The notes under the pieces: generated by a model
The model's input: the letters and a program-made list of their open reading frames with translations, nothing else
Databases searched by the model: none
What the model was told of the DNA's origin: nothing
In this document: positions 15,778 through 24,328 of the stretch, piece after piece
Numbering within the stretch: the first letter of the stretch is position 1
Layout: every line of letters starts with the position of its first letter
Translations under genes and position numbers: made by a program
From: Pseudomonas mucidolens
GTDB lineage: Bacteria; Pseudomonadota; Gammaproteobacteria; Pseudomonadales; Pseudomonadaceae
DNA length: 64,000 nt
Reading direction: 5' to 3'
Assembly (NCBI RefSeq): GCF_900106045.1
Contig: NZ_LT629802.1
Coordinates: forward strand, 4,092,001 to 4,156,000

Positions 15778-17622
15778 ATGAGCGTAAAAGGGAACGGGAA
15801 AAAGATACCGCTAAACGTCTATTTGCTGAAAGAAAACAATGGAGTCCTGTGGGACGATAAAGACGTAATTGCTAGCCCAATAGGATCAGGCGGTAAACCC
15901 CAGAAAATTCAGACGGAAAAACACCTCCTGGGCCCCGAAGGGATTTACGGTACCCTCTTCATTCGGAAACCAATACTTGAAACTACACCTGATTGGCTCT
16001 CATTCATCGCCCAGGGGTTAAATGAGAGCGTAAAGACTAAGAGTTGGACAAATAAAAGCGTGTCTGCTCTTCTCATAGTGACTCATAATTCAAGACAGTT
16101 CGCGGTCGCCTTTGGACATGGGCGGCACATGATTGAGCCGCGGTTGATAGAAGATAGGTTTGGCATAAGGGTTGTGCTAAATAGCGTTTCGCCAGACAGA
16201 ATTTCCTCAATTGATCGGCAGACTTTTGATGCATCCCCAAGAATAAGCCGAACACAAACTATAAAGGCGTCCTCCGTCTCTGACTACATGATTAATGCTG
16301 AACAGGATCTGCTGAGGGGATTGGTAGGATTTACAAAGCCTGAATACTCTGATGTTCTTGGGCCATTAATCGCTGGAATTGACTCATTTAAGGCTTCAGT
16401 TCCTGCGGAACTAGCAGGGCTAAAAATGTTTTTTACGACGGTGCTAGATCGGTCTGCTTCTAAGGACTACTTGACCCGAAGTGTCGATGGCCATAATAGT
16501 GAGTTCTCTTGGGTCGAAAATTTACTTCCTGTGAAGGACAAAGATGTTATTGAAGAGCTAGAGGCGCAGCTTTGGAGCGCTCTGATATCTTCCGAAAAGC
16601 ATAATATGTGGCTTGCAATCCCCGATATTGTCGACTGGAGTAATGTGGCTGGGTTTTCCTATCGGGCAGAAGCCGAGGGCACGGATATACAGGAGATTCT
16701 GTATCTTGAAAAATTTCTCGACACTTTTCGAAGTGACGCGACGCTAGATACTGTTAAACGTCGTGATATCTATATGATTCACACTGATGGCCGGGCACCG
16801 GCAAAATTTAGTGCCTTCAAGTGCATTTATGCTGAGATAAAGCATAAGGCGAAGTTATTTATCTTGCATGCCGGCAGCTGGTTTGGCGTAGAAGACTCTT
16901 TCCAAGCATCTGTTGAAAGGTACTACTCTGATCTTGACAAGAAAATCTTTGCTGTTCCTTTTGTGGAGTACGATCACTCCGGTGAAGGCGAATACAATGA
17001 GTACGTGTGCGCTCAGGCGTCTTCCACTCATGCGATGCTTGATCGGCAGCTAATTAGATTTGGCGGCAGCTATGACAAAATTGAGGTCTGTGATATTTAT
17101 AAGAAGCAAGGCGGTGGCGAAAGAGGGGAATTCATCCACGTAAAGAGAGGGCGAGGCTCTTCCAATCTTAGTCACTTGTTTGCTCAAGGCTTAGTTGCTT
17201 CTACGCTTTTAGTTCGTGAATCTGAGTTCGTTAAGGATGTAAATAATCAGCTAGCAAAACAAGGCTTCCCTGCGCTACCAGAGAAATTTGAAGCTAAAGG
17301 AAACGATATCGTATACGCAATAATTGATGGTGAGAACTCCTCTAGTCTAGACATCCCATTCTTTAGCAAAGTGACGCTTCAAAATTGCGGCAAAACTATA
17401 ACTTCATACGGATACGGGATTAAACTCCTGCACATCCCTGAATCTGCAGCATACCGTGTTAAGGCTGCTCAGAAGGTAGCAACAAAGAAGCTTCAAAAGA
17501 AAACCACGGCTGCTGGTAAAGCTAAAGTCAAAAAAAGCACAGCAGGAAAAAGCACTAAAAATCCATCAAGCAGAATTAAAAGTGGAGCGAAATCAAGCGG
17601 AATCACCCCAACGCCTAGCTAA
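15778..17622 (+). CDS. DUF6119/TIGR04141-like sporadically distributed protein
   Basis: A 614-residue cytosolic protein that is visibly AT-richer than its neighbours, a sign of transfer. Its length, sporadic setting and segments such as IPLNVYLLKE near the start, AVAFGHGRHMIEPRLIEDRFGI and LFILHAGSWFGVE match my recollection of the DUF6119 (TIGR04141) family of unknown function, which is found in accessory islands. The C-terminus (about residue 560 on) is a Lys/Ala/Ser-rich basic tail. An AGGAGG site sets the start at 15778, 22 codons inside the longest frame. It follows the integrase/small-ORF pair in the same direction. A defence role is inference from context. Confidence 0.7.
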   Translation: MSVKGNGKKIPLNVYLLKENNGVLWDDKDVIASPIGSGGKPQKIQTEKHLLGPEGIYGTLFIRKPILETTPDWLSFIAQGLNESVKTKSWTNKSVSALLIVTHNSRQFAVAFGHGRHMIEPRLIEDRFGIRVVLNSVSPDRISSIDRQTFDASPRISRTQTIKASSVSDYMINAEQDLLRGLVGFTKPEYSDVLGPLIAGIDSFKASVPAELAGLKMFFTTVLDRSASKDYLTRSVDGHNSEFSWVENLLPVKDKDVIEELEAQLWSALISSEKHNMWLAIPDIVDWSNVAGFSYRAEAEGTDIQEILYLEKFLDTFRSDATLDTVKRRDIYMIHTDGRAPAKFSAFKCIYAEIKHKAKLFILHAGSWFGVEDSFQASVERYYSDLDKKIFAVPFVEYDHSGEGEYNEYVCAQASSTHAMLDRQLIRFGGSYDKIEVCDIYKKQGGGERGEFIHVKRGRGSSNLSHLFAQGLVASTLLVRESEFVKDVNNQLAKQGFPALPEKFEAKGNDIVYAIIDGENSSSLDIPFFSKVTLQNCGKTITSYGYGIKLLHIPESAAYRVKAAQKVATKKLQKKTTAAGKAKVKKSTAGKSTKNPSSRIKSGAKSSGITPTPS

Positions 17623-17786
17623 CTTAACAACGTCACGGGCTTTGACTCTGGATGATTGGTTTGCGAGCCTCGGTTTAAGGTGCTGACCTTTGGATTTATT
17701 CACCTGCTCGTCCAAGCTATCTCAAGCAGACAGCGAAGCACACCAGATTTCGGTTCTTCGGATGGAAAGCCTCAGATCACCGCTGG
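17623..17786. other. Non-coding spacer before decayed integrase
   Basis: No gene, RNA or repeat is apparent. Composition returns to GC-rich from about 17.7 kb, after the AT-rich preceding gene. Confidence 0.4.
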
Positions 17787-17880
17787 GGCACGCCCGCCGA
17801 CAGGCACTGGAAGACCTGTTTGTAGCCGGCCCACTTCGCCATGCTCAAAGGATATAGCGAACGCTGGCAAGCAATTCGGC
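17787..17880 (+). pseudogene. Fragment of a second Integrase_1-like gene
   Basis: In one frame the sequence reads GHARRQALEDLFVAG, and after a +1 shift near 17831 it reads HFAMLKGYSERWQAI. Aligned end to end, this matches YAGPQALRDLFDGG and HYGTVKAHSERWQAF of the intact integrase at 14.2 kb. Stop codons follow at once and the rest of the gene is missing. It is a short, frameshifted remnant of the 5' part of a paralogue, placed just upstream of the MazG gene as the intact copy is placed upstream of the DUF6119-like gene. Confidence 0.7.
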
Positions 17881-17999
17881 CAGCAGACAGCGCGTGAGAG
17901 AAATCACAAAAAACCCCGCGAAACAACGAAAACTCTTACAATCCAAGGCCGGATTTCCTACACATTTTTTGCCCCCATTGATACCCAAGAGATAGCCCC

Positions 18000-18383
18000 G
18001 TGAGTGACTCAGACAGCTCATCCGCGCCACTGGTTGACGTAGTGAAGCTTGCCGCATCCCTTCAGCGTTTCGCAGATGATCGCGACTGGCAACAGTTCCA
18101 CTCCCCCAAAAATCTCATTCTGGCTCTCACTGGCGAGGTAGGAGAGCTGTGCGAGATTTTCCAGTGGCTGAGCGATGCCGATTCGCTCTCCGCCGCAAAA
18201 AACCCGGAAATGGGCCAGGCCGTTGAGGACGAATTGGCGGACGTATTGATGTACCTGGTTCGCCTGAGCAGCGTACTCGGCATTGACCTCAACGAAGCGG
18301 TGACACGGAAACTTGCCTCGAACGGCCAGAAATATCCCGTGGATAAAGCCAGAAGCAACAGCAAAAAGTACGACCGACTCTGA
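18000..18383 (+). CDS. MazG-like nucleotide pyrophosphohydrolase
   Basis: A 127-residue all-alpha NTP pyrophosphohydrolase of the MazG/dUTPase type, which hydrolyses (d)NTPs to monophosphate and pyrophosphate. The metal-binding set is visible as E46-x-x-E49 (LTGEVGELCEIFQWLS) and E78-x-x-D81 (EDELADVLMYLVRLS). The start is GTG, preceded by AGAGATAG. It ends 24 bp before a DUF2075 nuclease-helicase gene on the same strand, so the two probably form one unit. Single-domain MazG proteins in islands are often linked to phage defence or nucleotide stress; that use here is inferred. Confidence 0.88.
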   Translation: MSDSDSSSAPLVDVVKLAASLQRFADDRDWQQFHSPKNLILALTGEVGELCEIFQWLSDADSLSAAKNPEMGQAVEDELADVLMYLVRLSSVLGIDLNEAVTRKLASNGQKYPVDKARSNSKKYDRL

Positions 18384-18407
18384 TCAACCCGAATCTAAGG
18401 ACAACCC

Positions 18408-20276
18408 GTGATCGTTTACGCTGCGACCAAACAGCAATTTCTAAAAGACAACGATAACGATGACATCGAGGACGTGATCCTCAGGCATTACAAGGAAGCC
18501 ACCGGCAAGACCGTTGGCAGGTCGGAAATCAGGTCGTGGCAAGGATCGCTAACGTACATGGCCAAGGTCCTTAGGGATGAAGGCCTGCCGAGCGACGCGG
18601 GCCTGGCCATTGAGCTGCACATTCCGCAGTCGTCGAAGCGAATCGATTTTCTGCTCACCGGTCGCGACGAAAATCAGGCAAAAAAAGCCGTCTTGATCGA
18701 ATTGAAGCAATGGAGCAAGGCCACCGCCACTACCAAGGATGCCATCGTCAAAACGGCATTGGGTGGCGGCCTCGTTGAGACCATTCACCCGTCCTATCAG
18801 GTATGGTCATACGCCGCGCTGCTGGAGGGCTTCAACGAAGCGGTGTATGACAAAAGCATCGAGATCCGTCCGTGTGCCTACCTTCATAACTACGTCAGCG
18901 ACGGCATCATCGACTCAGCGCACTACGAGCCCCACATCAGCAAAGCCCCACTGTTCCTGAAAGGGCCGGACGAGCTCACCAAACTCAGAAGCTTCCTGAA
19001 AAAGCATATTGCTCACGGCGACAACAAAGAGGTTCTCTACGAACTGTCCGATGGGAAAATCCGTCCGTCCAAAGCGCTAGCCGAAGCCCTCGAAGGGCTG
19101 ATGACAGGCAAGCCAGAGTTCGTATTGATTGACGATCAAAAAGCAATTTTTGAATCAGCGCTTGCGGCAGCAAGCGAAGCCTCGGACCAGGCACCAAAGG
19201 TGCTGATCATTGAGGGGGGCCCGGGCACCGGGAAAACTGTTCTGGCTATCAATTTACTGGTGAGGCTCACAGAATTGAGGCTCTTAAGCAAATATGTCTC
19301 GAAGAATGCCGCCCCACGCAAGGTCTACGAAAGCAAACTGGTTGGCACCATAAAACGCAGCCATTTCTCGAATTTCTTTTCAGGCTCTGGGGCGTTCATC
19401 GACACTGAGCCCAACACATTCGATGCGCTTATCGTGGACGAAGCTCACCGGCTGAATGAGAAAAGCGGGCTTTATGGGAACCTTGGCGAAAACCAGATCA
19501 AGGAGCTGATTGAATCAGCGAAATGCTCAATTTTCTTCATCGATGAAGACCAGCGTGTGACCCTGAGCGACATAGGCAGCAAGCAGGCAATACGCGCCTT
19601 TGCCAAAGCCAAGGGTGCTGTGGTCGAGGAATATGTGCTGTCTTCACAGTTTCGCTGCAGTGGTTCTGACGGTTACATGGCATGGCTGGATGACGTGCTT
19701 GGCATTCGCTCGACAGCAAATCCGACGCTCAACACCTCGGAGTACGAGTTCAAGGTATTCGACTCACCGCAGGCGCTGCATGACGCCATTGACGAGAAAA
19801 ACCATGGAAACAAGGCTCGTGTGGTCGCGGGCTATTGCTGGCCTTGGTTGAGCAAGAAAGACCCCACCGCTGCTGATATCGTCATTGGTGACTACAAACG
19901 CCAATGGAACCTGGATCAGGATGGCAGCCTATGGATCATCGCTGAGAACTCCATCGAGCAGGTTGGCTGCATTCATACCTGCCAGGGTTTGGAAGTCGAC
20001 TACATCGGGGTGATCATCGGGCCAGACCTAGTCGTACGTGACGGTAAGGTAGTGACATCCCCGGATGAGCGCGACAAGCACGATAAATCGATTCGCGGCT
20101 GGAAAAAAATGATGAAAGAGCAACCTACCCTCGCGAAAAATGAAACAGACGTGATCATCAAAAATACATACCGAACCCTGATGACACGTGGGATGAAGGG
20201 TTGCTACCTGTACTGCACCGACAAAGAGACTGCGCAATACTTCGAGAGTCGGCTTAACCAGCACAGCAATTATTGA
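18408..20276 (+). CDS. DUF2075 helicase with N-terminal PD-(D/E)xK-like domain
   Basis: A 622-residue protein. The N-terminal region carries a nuclease-like pattern, D80 in KRIDFLL and E98-x-K100 in VLIELKQW. The C-terminal two thirds are an SF1-like (Schlafen group 3-like, DUF2075) ATPase: Walker A EGGPGTGKTVLAINLL at 269, DEAH at 344, IFFIDEDQRVTL, the arginine-finger motif LSSQFRCSG and the late motif CIHTCQGLEVDYIGVIIG. It starts with GTG and follows the MazG gene closely. The combination suggests a nuclease-helicase acting on invading nucleic acid, but activity is untested. Confidence 0.85.
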   Translation: MIVYAATKQQFLKDNDNDDIEDVILRHYKEATGKTVGRSEIRSWQGSLTYMAKVLRDEGLPSDAGLAIELHIPQSSKRIDFLLTGRDENQAKKAVLIELKQWSKATATTKDAIVKTALGGGLVETIHPSYQVWSYAALLEGFNEAVYDKSIEIRPCAYLHNYVSDGIIDSAHYEPHISKAPLFLKGPDELTKLRSFLKKHIAHGDNKEVLYELSDGKIRPSKALAEALEGLMTGKPEFVLIDDQKAIFESALAAASEASDQAPKVLIIEGGPGTGKTVLAINLLVRLTELRLLSKYVSKNAAPRKVYESKLVGTIKRSHFSNFFSGSGAFIDTEPNTFDALIVDEAHRLNEKSGLYGNLGENQIKELIESAKCSIFFIDEDQRVTLSDIGSKQAIRAFAKAKGAVVEEYVLSSQFRCSGSDGYMAWLDDVLGIRSTANPTLNTSEYEFKVFDSPQALHDAIDEKNHGNKARVVAGYCWPWLSKKDPTAADIVIGDYKRQWNLDQDGSLWIIAENSIEQVGCIHTCQGLEVDYIGVIIGPDLVVRDGKVVTSPDERDKHDKSIRGWKKMMKEQPTLAKNETDVIIKNTYRTLMTRGMKGCYLYCTDKETAQYFESRLNQHSNY

Positions 20277-20528
20277 CGCTATCGTTTGCTAGGAGCCCCT
20301 GTACGTGCGGCGAGTGGGGACATCGTACGCGCAGGGGCATCAATCAACAGCGCGACCATTTGCTTGATAGATTCGATCCCGATTCATTTATGGGGCGGAG
20401 CTCAAAAAGCACCGTCCATCGGAATCCAGACCACGCAGCGTTCCAACTGGTATTCCAAGCAAGTTGACCAATAAATTATTAACCAGAAAAAACAGATAGA
20501 TACCGACTTGTTTCAAATTACCCCGGCC
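20277..20528. other. Junction between island cargo and T6SS immunity array
   Basis: No independent gene. The segment joins the DUF2075 gene to the broken end of the immunity array. It contains a CCCCTG-rich inverted pair around 20295-20337 and one TATTCCA (20451-20457) like the repeats beside the integrase. It is the likely site of an old deletion or island boundary. Confidence 0.45.
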
Positions 20529-20588
20529 CAAGTAGTCATTGCGCGAAAACATCCGTTTTTTCGTGGTGCCTGCCGGAGGCGTGTTCAT
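20388..20588 (-). pseudogene. Truncated seventh immunity paralogue
   Basis: The first 20 codons (MNTPPAGTTKKRMFSRNDYL) are nearly identical to the start of the six intact paralogues, and it overlaps the upstream copy by ATGA just as they do. Homology stops sharply at about 20529, after which the frame reads unrelated sequence for some 45 codons (a hydrophobic stretch and a short tail). It is a 5' remnant of a further gene copy, possibly still translated as a 66-residue chimera. Confidence 0.8.
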
Positions 20589-21508
20589 GCCGACTTCCTG
20601 ATCACGGCCAATTCCGCCTCACGGTTGGCGATGGCTTCTTCCAACTCAGGGGAACGCTTGGCCCATTGCTCGGGCGGCAGCGGTTTGGACCATTCGGTGA
20701 TGGCGGGATAGGGCAGATCAGGCGGATGCGACAGCTTTAAATTCTGCAATTTTTCCGCGAAATATGTCCCCAGAATCGTAATGCAGAATATTCCCCATAA
20801 AACATTTAGAAGGTCCCCCTTACACAAGTCGGTGATAATCGAACCGATTTGCGTTTTTTCGTAGGGGGCAGTACCTACTCGGCTATTGGGTACTGCGTCC
20901 GGCCCGATTTCCATGTAGCTGCGCGTGCACTCCCACAACGCCATGGCGGTGGTGCCGCCACCACAGTTAAAGCCGAACGAAAAATGCTTGTTATCCTCCT
21001 TGGCCTGCGGATCAGGATTCTCAAAGCCAATGATCAATAAGCCCATGGTGGCTTTACCGGCCTGGCTCACTGACGACTGTTGAGTGGCTGCCGCCGTCAC
21101 GCTTTCCCAGGGGACAATCCAGTACTCGCCATCCTCTCGTGGCACGCACACCTCACGGCGTTGACGATTAAAGCGCACCGGCAATGGCACCTCACGAAAC
21201 AGTCCCTGAATTAAAAAAAGCGTAGGAACCCCAATGATGAAGGTAGTCATGATCGCAAATATGTGCATATCGTCATGATCATTTCTGAACAGATATCCCA
21301 TGAATGCAAACAGCATCACCATCGGCCATAGCACCATCACCGCCGAGCCGATGCTGTAGTTACCAATGTCGAGGAACACCTCGTTCTTGCGCCAAATGGT
21401 GTTGAGCACATCCGAGGGTTTTTCACCGGTGGGAATGGGCAACGGCGCTAAGTAGTCATTGCGCGAAAACATCCGTTTTTTCGTGGTGCCTGCCGGTGGC
21501 GTACTCAT
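20585..21508 (-). CDS. Presumed T6SS immunity membrane protein, copy 6
   Basis: A 307-residue paralogue, sixth in transcription order after the effector. The shared scaffold is an N-terminal KKRMFSRNDYLAPLPIPTGE, first membrane segment SIGSAVMVLWPMVMLF, then NRQRREVCVPRE, WIVPWESVTAAATQQ, LLIIGFENPDP and C-terminal LPPEQWAKRSPELEEAIA. Its first variable loop (YLFRNDHDDMHIFAIM) is unique in the array. Its C-terminal variable part (VPNSRVGTAPYEKTQIGS, ILGTYFAEKLQNLKLSHPP) is nearly that of copy 4. I recall this family as DUF6708. Immunity to the neighbouring pore-former is inferred from position and membrane topology. Confidence 0.75.
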   Translation of the reverse strand: MSTPPAGTTKKRMFSRNDYLAPLPIPTGEKPSDVLNTIWRKNEVFLDIGNYSIGSAVMVLWPMVMLFAFMGYLFRNDHDDMHIFAIMTTFIIGVPTLFLIQGLFREVPLPVRFNRQRREVCVPREDGEYWIVPWESVTAAATQQSSVSQAGKATMGLLIIGFENPDPQAKEDNKHFSFGFNCGGGTTAMALWECTRSYMEIGPDAVPNSRVGTAPYEKTQIGSIITDLCKGDLLNVLWGIFCITILGTYFAEKLQNLKLSHPPDLPYPAITEWSKPLPPEQWAKRSPELEEAIANREAELAVIRKSA

Positions 21509-22467
21509 GCCGACTTCCTGATCACGGCCAATTCCGCCTCACGGTTGGCGATGGCTTCTTCCAACTCAGGGGATCGCTTGGCCCATTGCTCGGGCGGCAA
21601 CGGTTTGGACCATTCGATGATGTCGGGATAGTCGAGGTCTGGTGGCGGTGATAACTTCCATGTTTGCAGCATCATTGCGATCGGAGCACCAAGGAGTAAG
21701 GCAGCGATCACCAACCAAATTGCTTGACCAATTTCTTGAGCCATTAGGTGTTGCCTGATTCCATCAAGGTAGTCAGAGCAAACGCCCCAAAAAACACTTC
21801 TACCGCGCAGTTTTTCTCTCCCCCCCTCAAAATCATTTGTAATCGGCAAAACCTCTGGCCCAATCTCCATATAACTGCGCATGCACTCCCACAACGCCAT
21901 GGCCGTGGTGCCGCCACCACAGTTAAAGCCGAACGAAAAATGCTTGTTATCCTCCTTGGCCTGCGGGTCAGGGTTCTCAAAGCCAATGATCAATAAACCC
22001 ATTGTTGCTTTACCTGCCTGGCTCACTGACGACTGTTGAGTGGCTGCCGCCGTCACGCTTTCCCAGGGGACAATCCAGTATTCGCCATTCTCTCGCGGCA
22101 CGCACACCTCACGGCGTTGACGATTAAAGCGTACCGGTAAGGGCACCTCGCGGAATAGGCCCTGAACAATAAAGAGAGCGGGAACACCAATAATGATTCC
22201 GCCTCCTACAAGAGTAAACACACTGAGATCGGGGGCAATATTTCTAAACGCAAAGGCCAGCCCCAAAAACAGCATCATCGTCGGCCACATCACCATCACC
22301 GCCGAACCGATGCTGTAGTTGCCGATATCAAGATAGACCTCGTTCTTTCGCCAGATGGTGTTAAGCACATCCGAGGGGCTTTCACCGGTGGGAATGGGCA
22401 ACGGCGCGAAGTAGTCATTGCGCGAAAACATCCCTTTTTTCGTAGTGCCTGCCGGTGGCGTACTCAT
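21505..22467 (-). CDS. Presumed T6SS immunity membrane protein, copy 5
   Basis: A 320-residue paralogue overlapping both neighbours by ATGA. The first variable loop is LGLAFAFRNIAPDLSVFTL, shared with copies 1 and 3. The C-terminal variable part (ITNDFEGGREKLRGRSVFWG, then membrane segment IWLVIAALLLGAPIAMMLQ) is almost the same as in copy 2. The start motif differs slightly from its sisters (KKGMFSRNDYFAPL). The scaffold between is near-identical to the other copies. Confidence 0.75.
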   Translation of the reverse strand: MSTPPAGTTKKGMFSRNDYFAPLPIPTGESPSDVLNTIWRKNEVYLDIGNYSIGSAVMVMWPTMMLFLGLAFAFRNIAPDLSVFTLVGGGIIIGVPALFIVQGLFREVPLPVRFNRQRREVCVPRENGEYWIVPWESVTAAATQQSSVSQAGKATMGLLIIGFENPDPQAKEDNKHFSFGFNCGGGTTAMALWECMRSYMEIGPEVLPITNDFEGGREKLRGRSVFWGVCSDYLDGIRQHLMAQEIGQAIWLVIAALLLGAPIAMMLQTWKLSPPPDLDYPDIIEWSKPLPPEQWAKRSPELEEAIANREAELAVIRKSA

Positions 22468-23390
22468 GCCGACTTCCTGATCACGGCCAATTCCGCCTCA
22501 CGGTTGGCGATGGCTTCTTCCAACTCAGGGGATCGCTTGGCCCATTGCTCGGGCGGCAGCGGTTTGGACCATTCGGTGATGGCGGGATAGGGCAGATCAG
22601 GCGGATGCGACAGCTTTAAATTCTGCAATTTTTCTGCGAAATATGTCCCCAGAATCGTAATGCAGAATATTCCCCATAAAACATTTAGAAGGCCCCCTTT
22701 ACACAAGTCGGTAATAATCGAACCGATTTGCGTTTTTTCGTAGGGGGTAATACCTACTCGGCTATTGGGTACTGCGTCCGGCCCGATTTCCATGTAGCTG
22801 CGCGTGCACTCCCACAACGCCATGGCCGTGGTGCCGCCACCACAGTTAAAGCCGAACGAAAAATGCTTGTTATCCTCCTTGGCCTGCGGGTCAGGGTTCT
22901 CAAAGCCAATGATCAATAAACCCATCGTTGCTTTACCTGCCTGGCTCACTGACGACTGTTGAGTGGCTGCCGCCGTCACGCTTTCCCAGGGGACGATCCA
23001 GTACTCGCCATCCTCTCGTGGCACACACACCTCGCGGCGTTGCCGATTAAAGCGCACCGGCAAGGGCACCTCGCGAAACAGACCTTGAATTATAAAGAGC
23101 GCAGGAATGCCTGTGATTACCCCTCCTGCGATAAGAGAAAATTCGCTGAGCTCAGGTGAAATATTTCTAAATCCATAAGCTGCGGATAAAAAAAGCATCA
23201 CCATCGGCCACAGCACCATTACCGCCGAACCGATGCTGTAGTTGCCAATATCGAGAAACACCTCGTTCTTGCGCCAAATGGTGTTGAGCACATCCGAGGG
23301 TTTTTCACCGGTGGGAATGGGTAACGGCGCTAAGTAGTCATTGCGCGAAAACAGCCGTTTTTTTGTGGTGCCTGCCGGTGGCGTACTCAT
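22464..23390 (-). CDS. Presumed T6SS immunity membrane protein, copy 4
   Basis: A 308-residue paralogue. Its first variable loop (LSAAYGFRNISPELSEFSLI) is the type of copy 2, while its C-terminal variable part (VPNSRVGITPYEKTQIGS, LLNVLWGIFCITILGTYFAE) is the type of copy 6. This pairing of one copy's front with another's back is direct evidence of module exchange. It overlaps both neighbours by ATGA. Confidence 0.75.
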   Translation of the reverse strand: MSTPPAGTTKKRLFSRNDYLAPLPIPTGEKPSDVLNTIWRKNEVFLDIGNYSIGSAVMVLWPMVMLFLSAAYGFRNISPELSEFSLIAGGVITGIPALFIIQGLFREVPLPVRFNRQRREVCVPREDGEYWIVPWESVTAAATQQSSVSQAGKATMGLLIIGFENPDPQAKEDNKHFSFGFNCGGGTTAMALWECTRSYMEIGPDAVPNSRVGITPYEKTQIGSIITDLCKGGLLNVLWGIFCITILGTYFAEKLQNLKLSHPPDLPYPAITEWSKPLPPEQWAKRSPELEEAIANREAELAVIRKSA

Positions 23391-24328
23391 GCCGACTTCC
23401 TGATCACGGCCAATTCCGCCTCACGGTTGGCGATGGCTTCTTCCAACTCAGGGGAACGCTTGGCCCATTGCTCGGGTGGTAGCGGCCTGGACCATTCGAT
23501 GATGTCGGGGTAGGGCAGGTCTGGCGGCGGGTTCAGTTTCCAGCGTTCAAGGACATCTATCAGTAGCGTATTAAAAATAAAAATCCCGCAGAAGCCTTCC
23601 CACAAAGCGGTTATAAACCAGCCTCTCAACTTCGCAGCCTTGATAAGGTCGTCCAGGTAGGTAGCCCATATTCCTTTAGATCTGTCGAAGCGTGCCGTCT
23701 GATCTTCAACAGCGTCCGGCCCAATCTCCATATAACTGCGCATGCACTCCCACAACGCCATGGCCGTGGTGCCGCCGCCACAGTTAAAGCCGAACGAAAA
23801 ATGTTTGTTATCCTCTTTGGCCTGCGGATCAGGATTCTCAAAGCCAATGATCAATAAGCCCATCGTAGCTTTACCGGCCTGACTCACCGACGACTGCTGC
23901 GTGGCCGCCGCCGTCACACTTTCCCAGGGGACAATCCAGTACTCGCCATCCTCTCGTGGCACGCACACCTCGCGGCGTTGCCGATTAAAGCGCACCGGTA
24001 AAGGCACATCGCGAAATAGGCCCTGAATTAAAAAAAGCGTGGGAATCCCAATGATGATTCCGCCTCCTACAAGAGTAAACACACTGAGATCGGGGGCAAT
24101 ATTTCTAAACGCAAAGGCCAGCCCCAAAAACAGCATTACCATCGGCCACAGCACCATCACCGCCGAGCCGATGCTATAGTTTCCGATGTCGAGAAACACC
24201 TCGTTCTTGCGCCAAATGGTATTGAGCACATCCGAGGGTTTTTCACCGGTGGGAATGGGCAACGGCGCTAAGTAGTCATTGCGCGAAAACAGCCGTTTTT
24301 TCGTGGTGCCTGCCGGTGGCGTACTCAT
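23387..24328 (-). CDS. Presumed T6SS immunity membrane protein, copy 3
   Basis: A 313-residue paralogue. The first variable loop is the LGLAFAFRNIAPDLSVFTL type of copies 1 and 5. The C-terminal part (EDQTARFDRSKGIWATYLDD, LRGWFITALWEGFCGIFIFN) is related to that of copy 1 but clearly diverged, and the closing motif reads EWSRPLPPEQ instead of EWSKPLPPEQ. It overlaps both neighbours by ATGA. Confidence 0.75.
   Translation of the reverse strand: MSTPPAGTTKKRLFSRNDYLAPLPIPTGEKPSDVLNTIWRKNEVFLDIGNYSIGSAVMVLWPMVMLFLGLAFAFRNIAPDLSVFTLVGGGIIIGIPTLFLIQGLFRDVPLPVRFNRQRREVCVPREDGEYWIVPWESVTAAATQQSSVSQAGKATMGLLIIGFENPDPQAKEDNKHFSFGFNCGGGTTAMALWECMRSYMEIGPDAVEDQTARFDRSKGIWATYLDDLIKAAKLRGWFITALWEGFCGIFIFNTLLIDVLERWKLNPPPDLPYPDIIEWSRPLPPEQWAKRSPELEEAIANREAELAVIRKSA

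Noticed and set aside
17656..18003. 115-codon frame before the MazG gene
   Set aside because: It crosses the frameshifted integrase fragment in the wrong frame and lacks a ribosome site.
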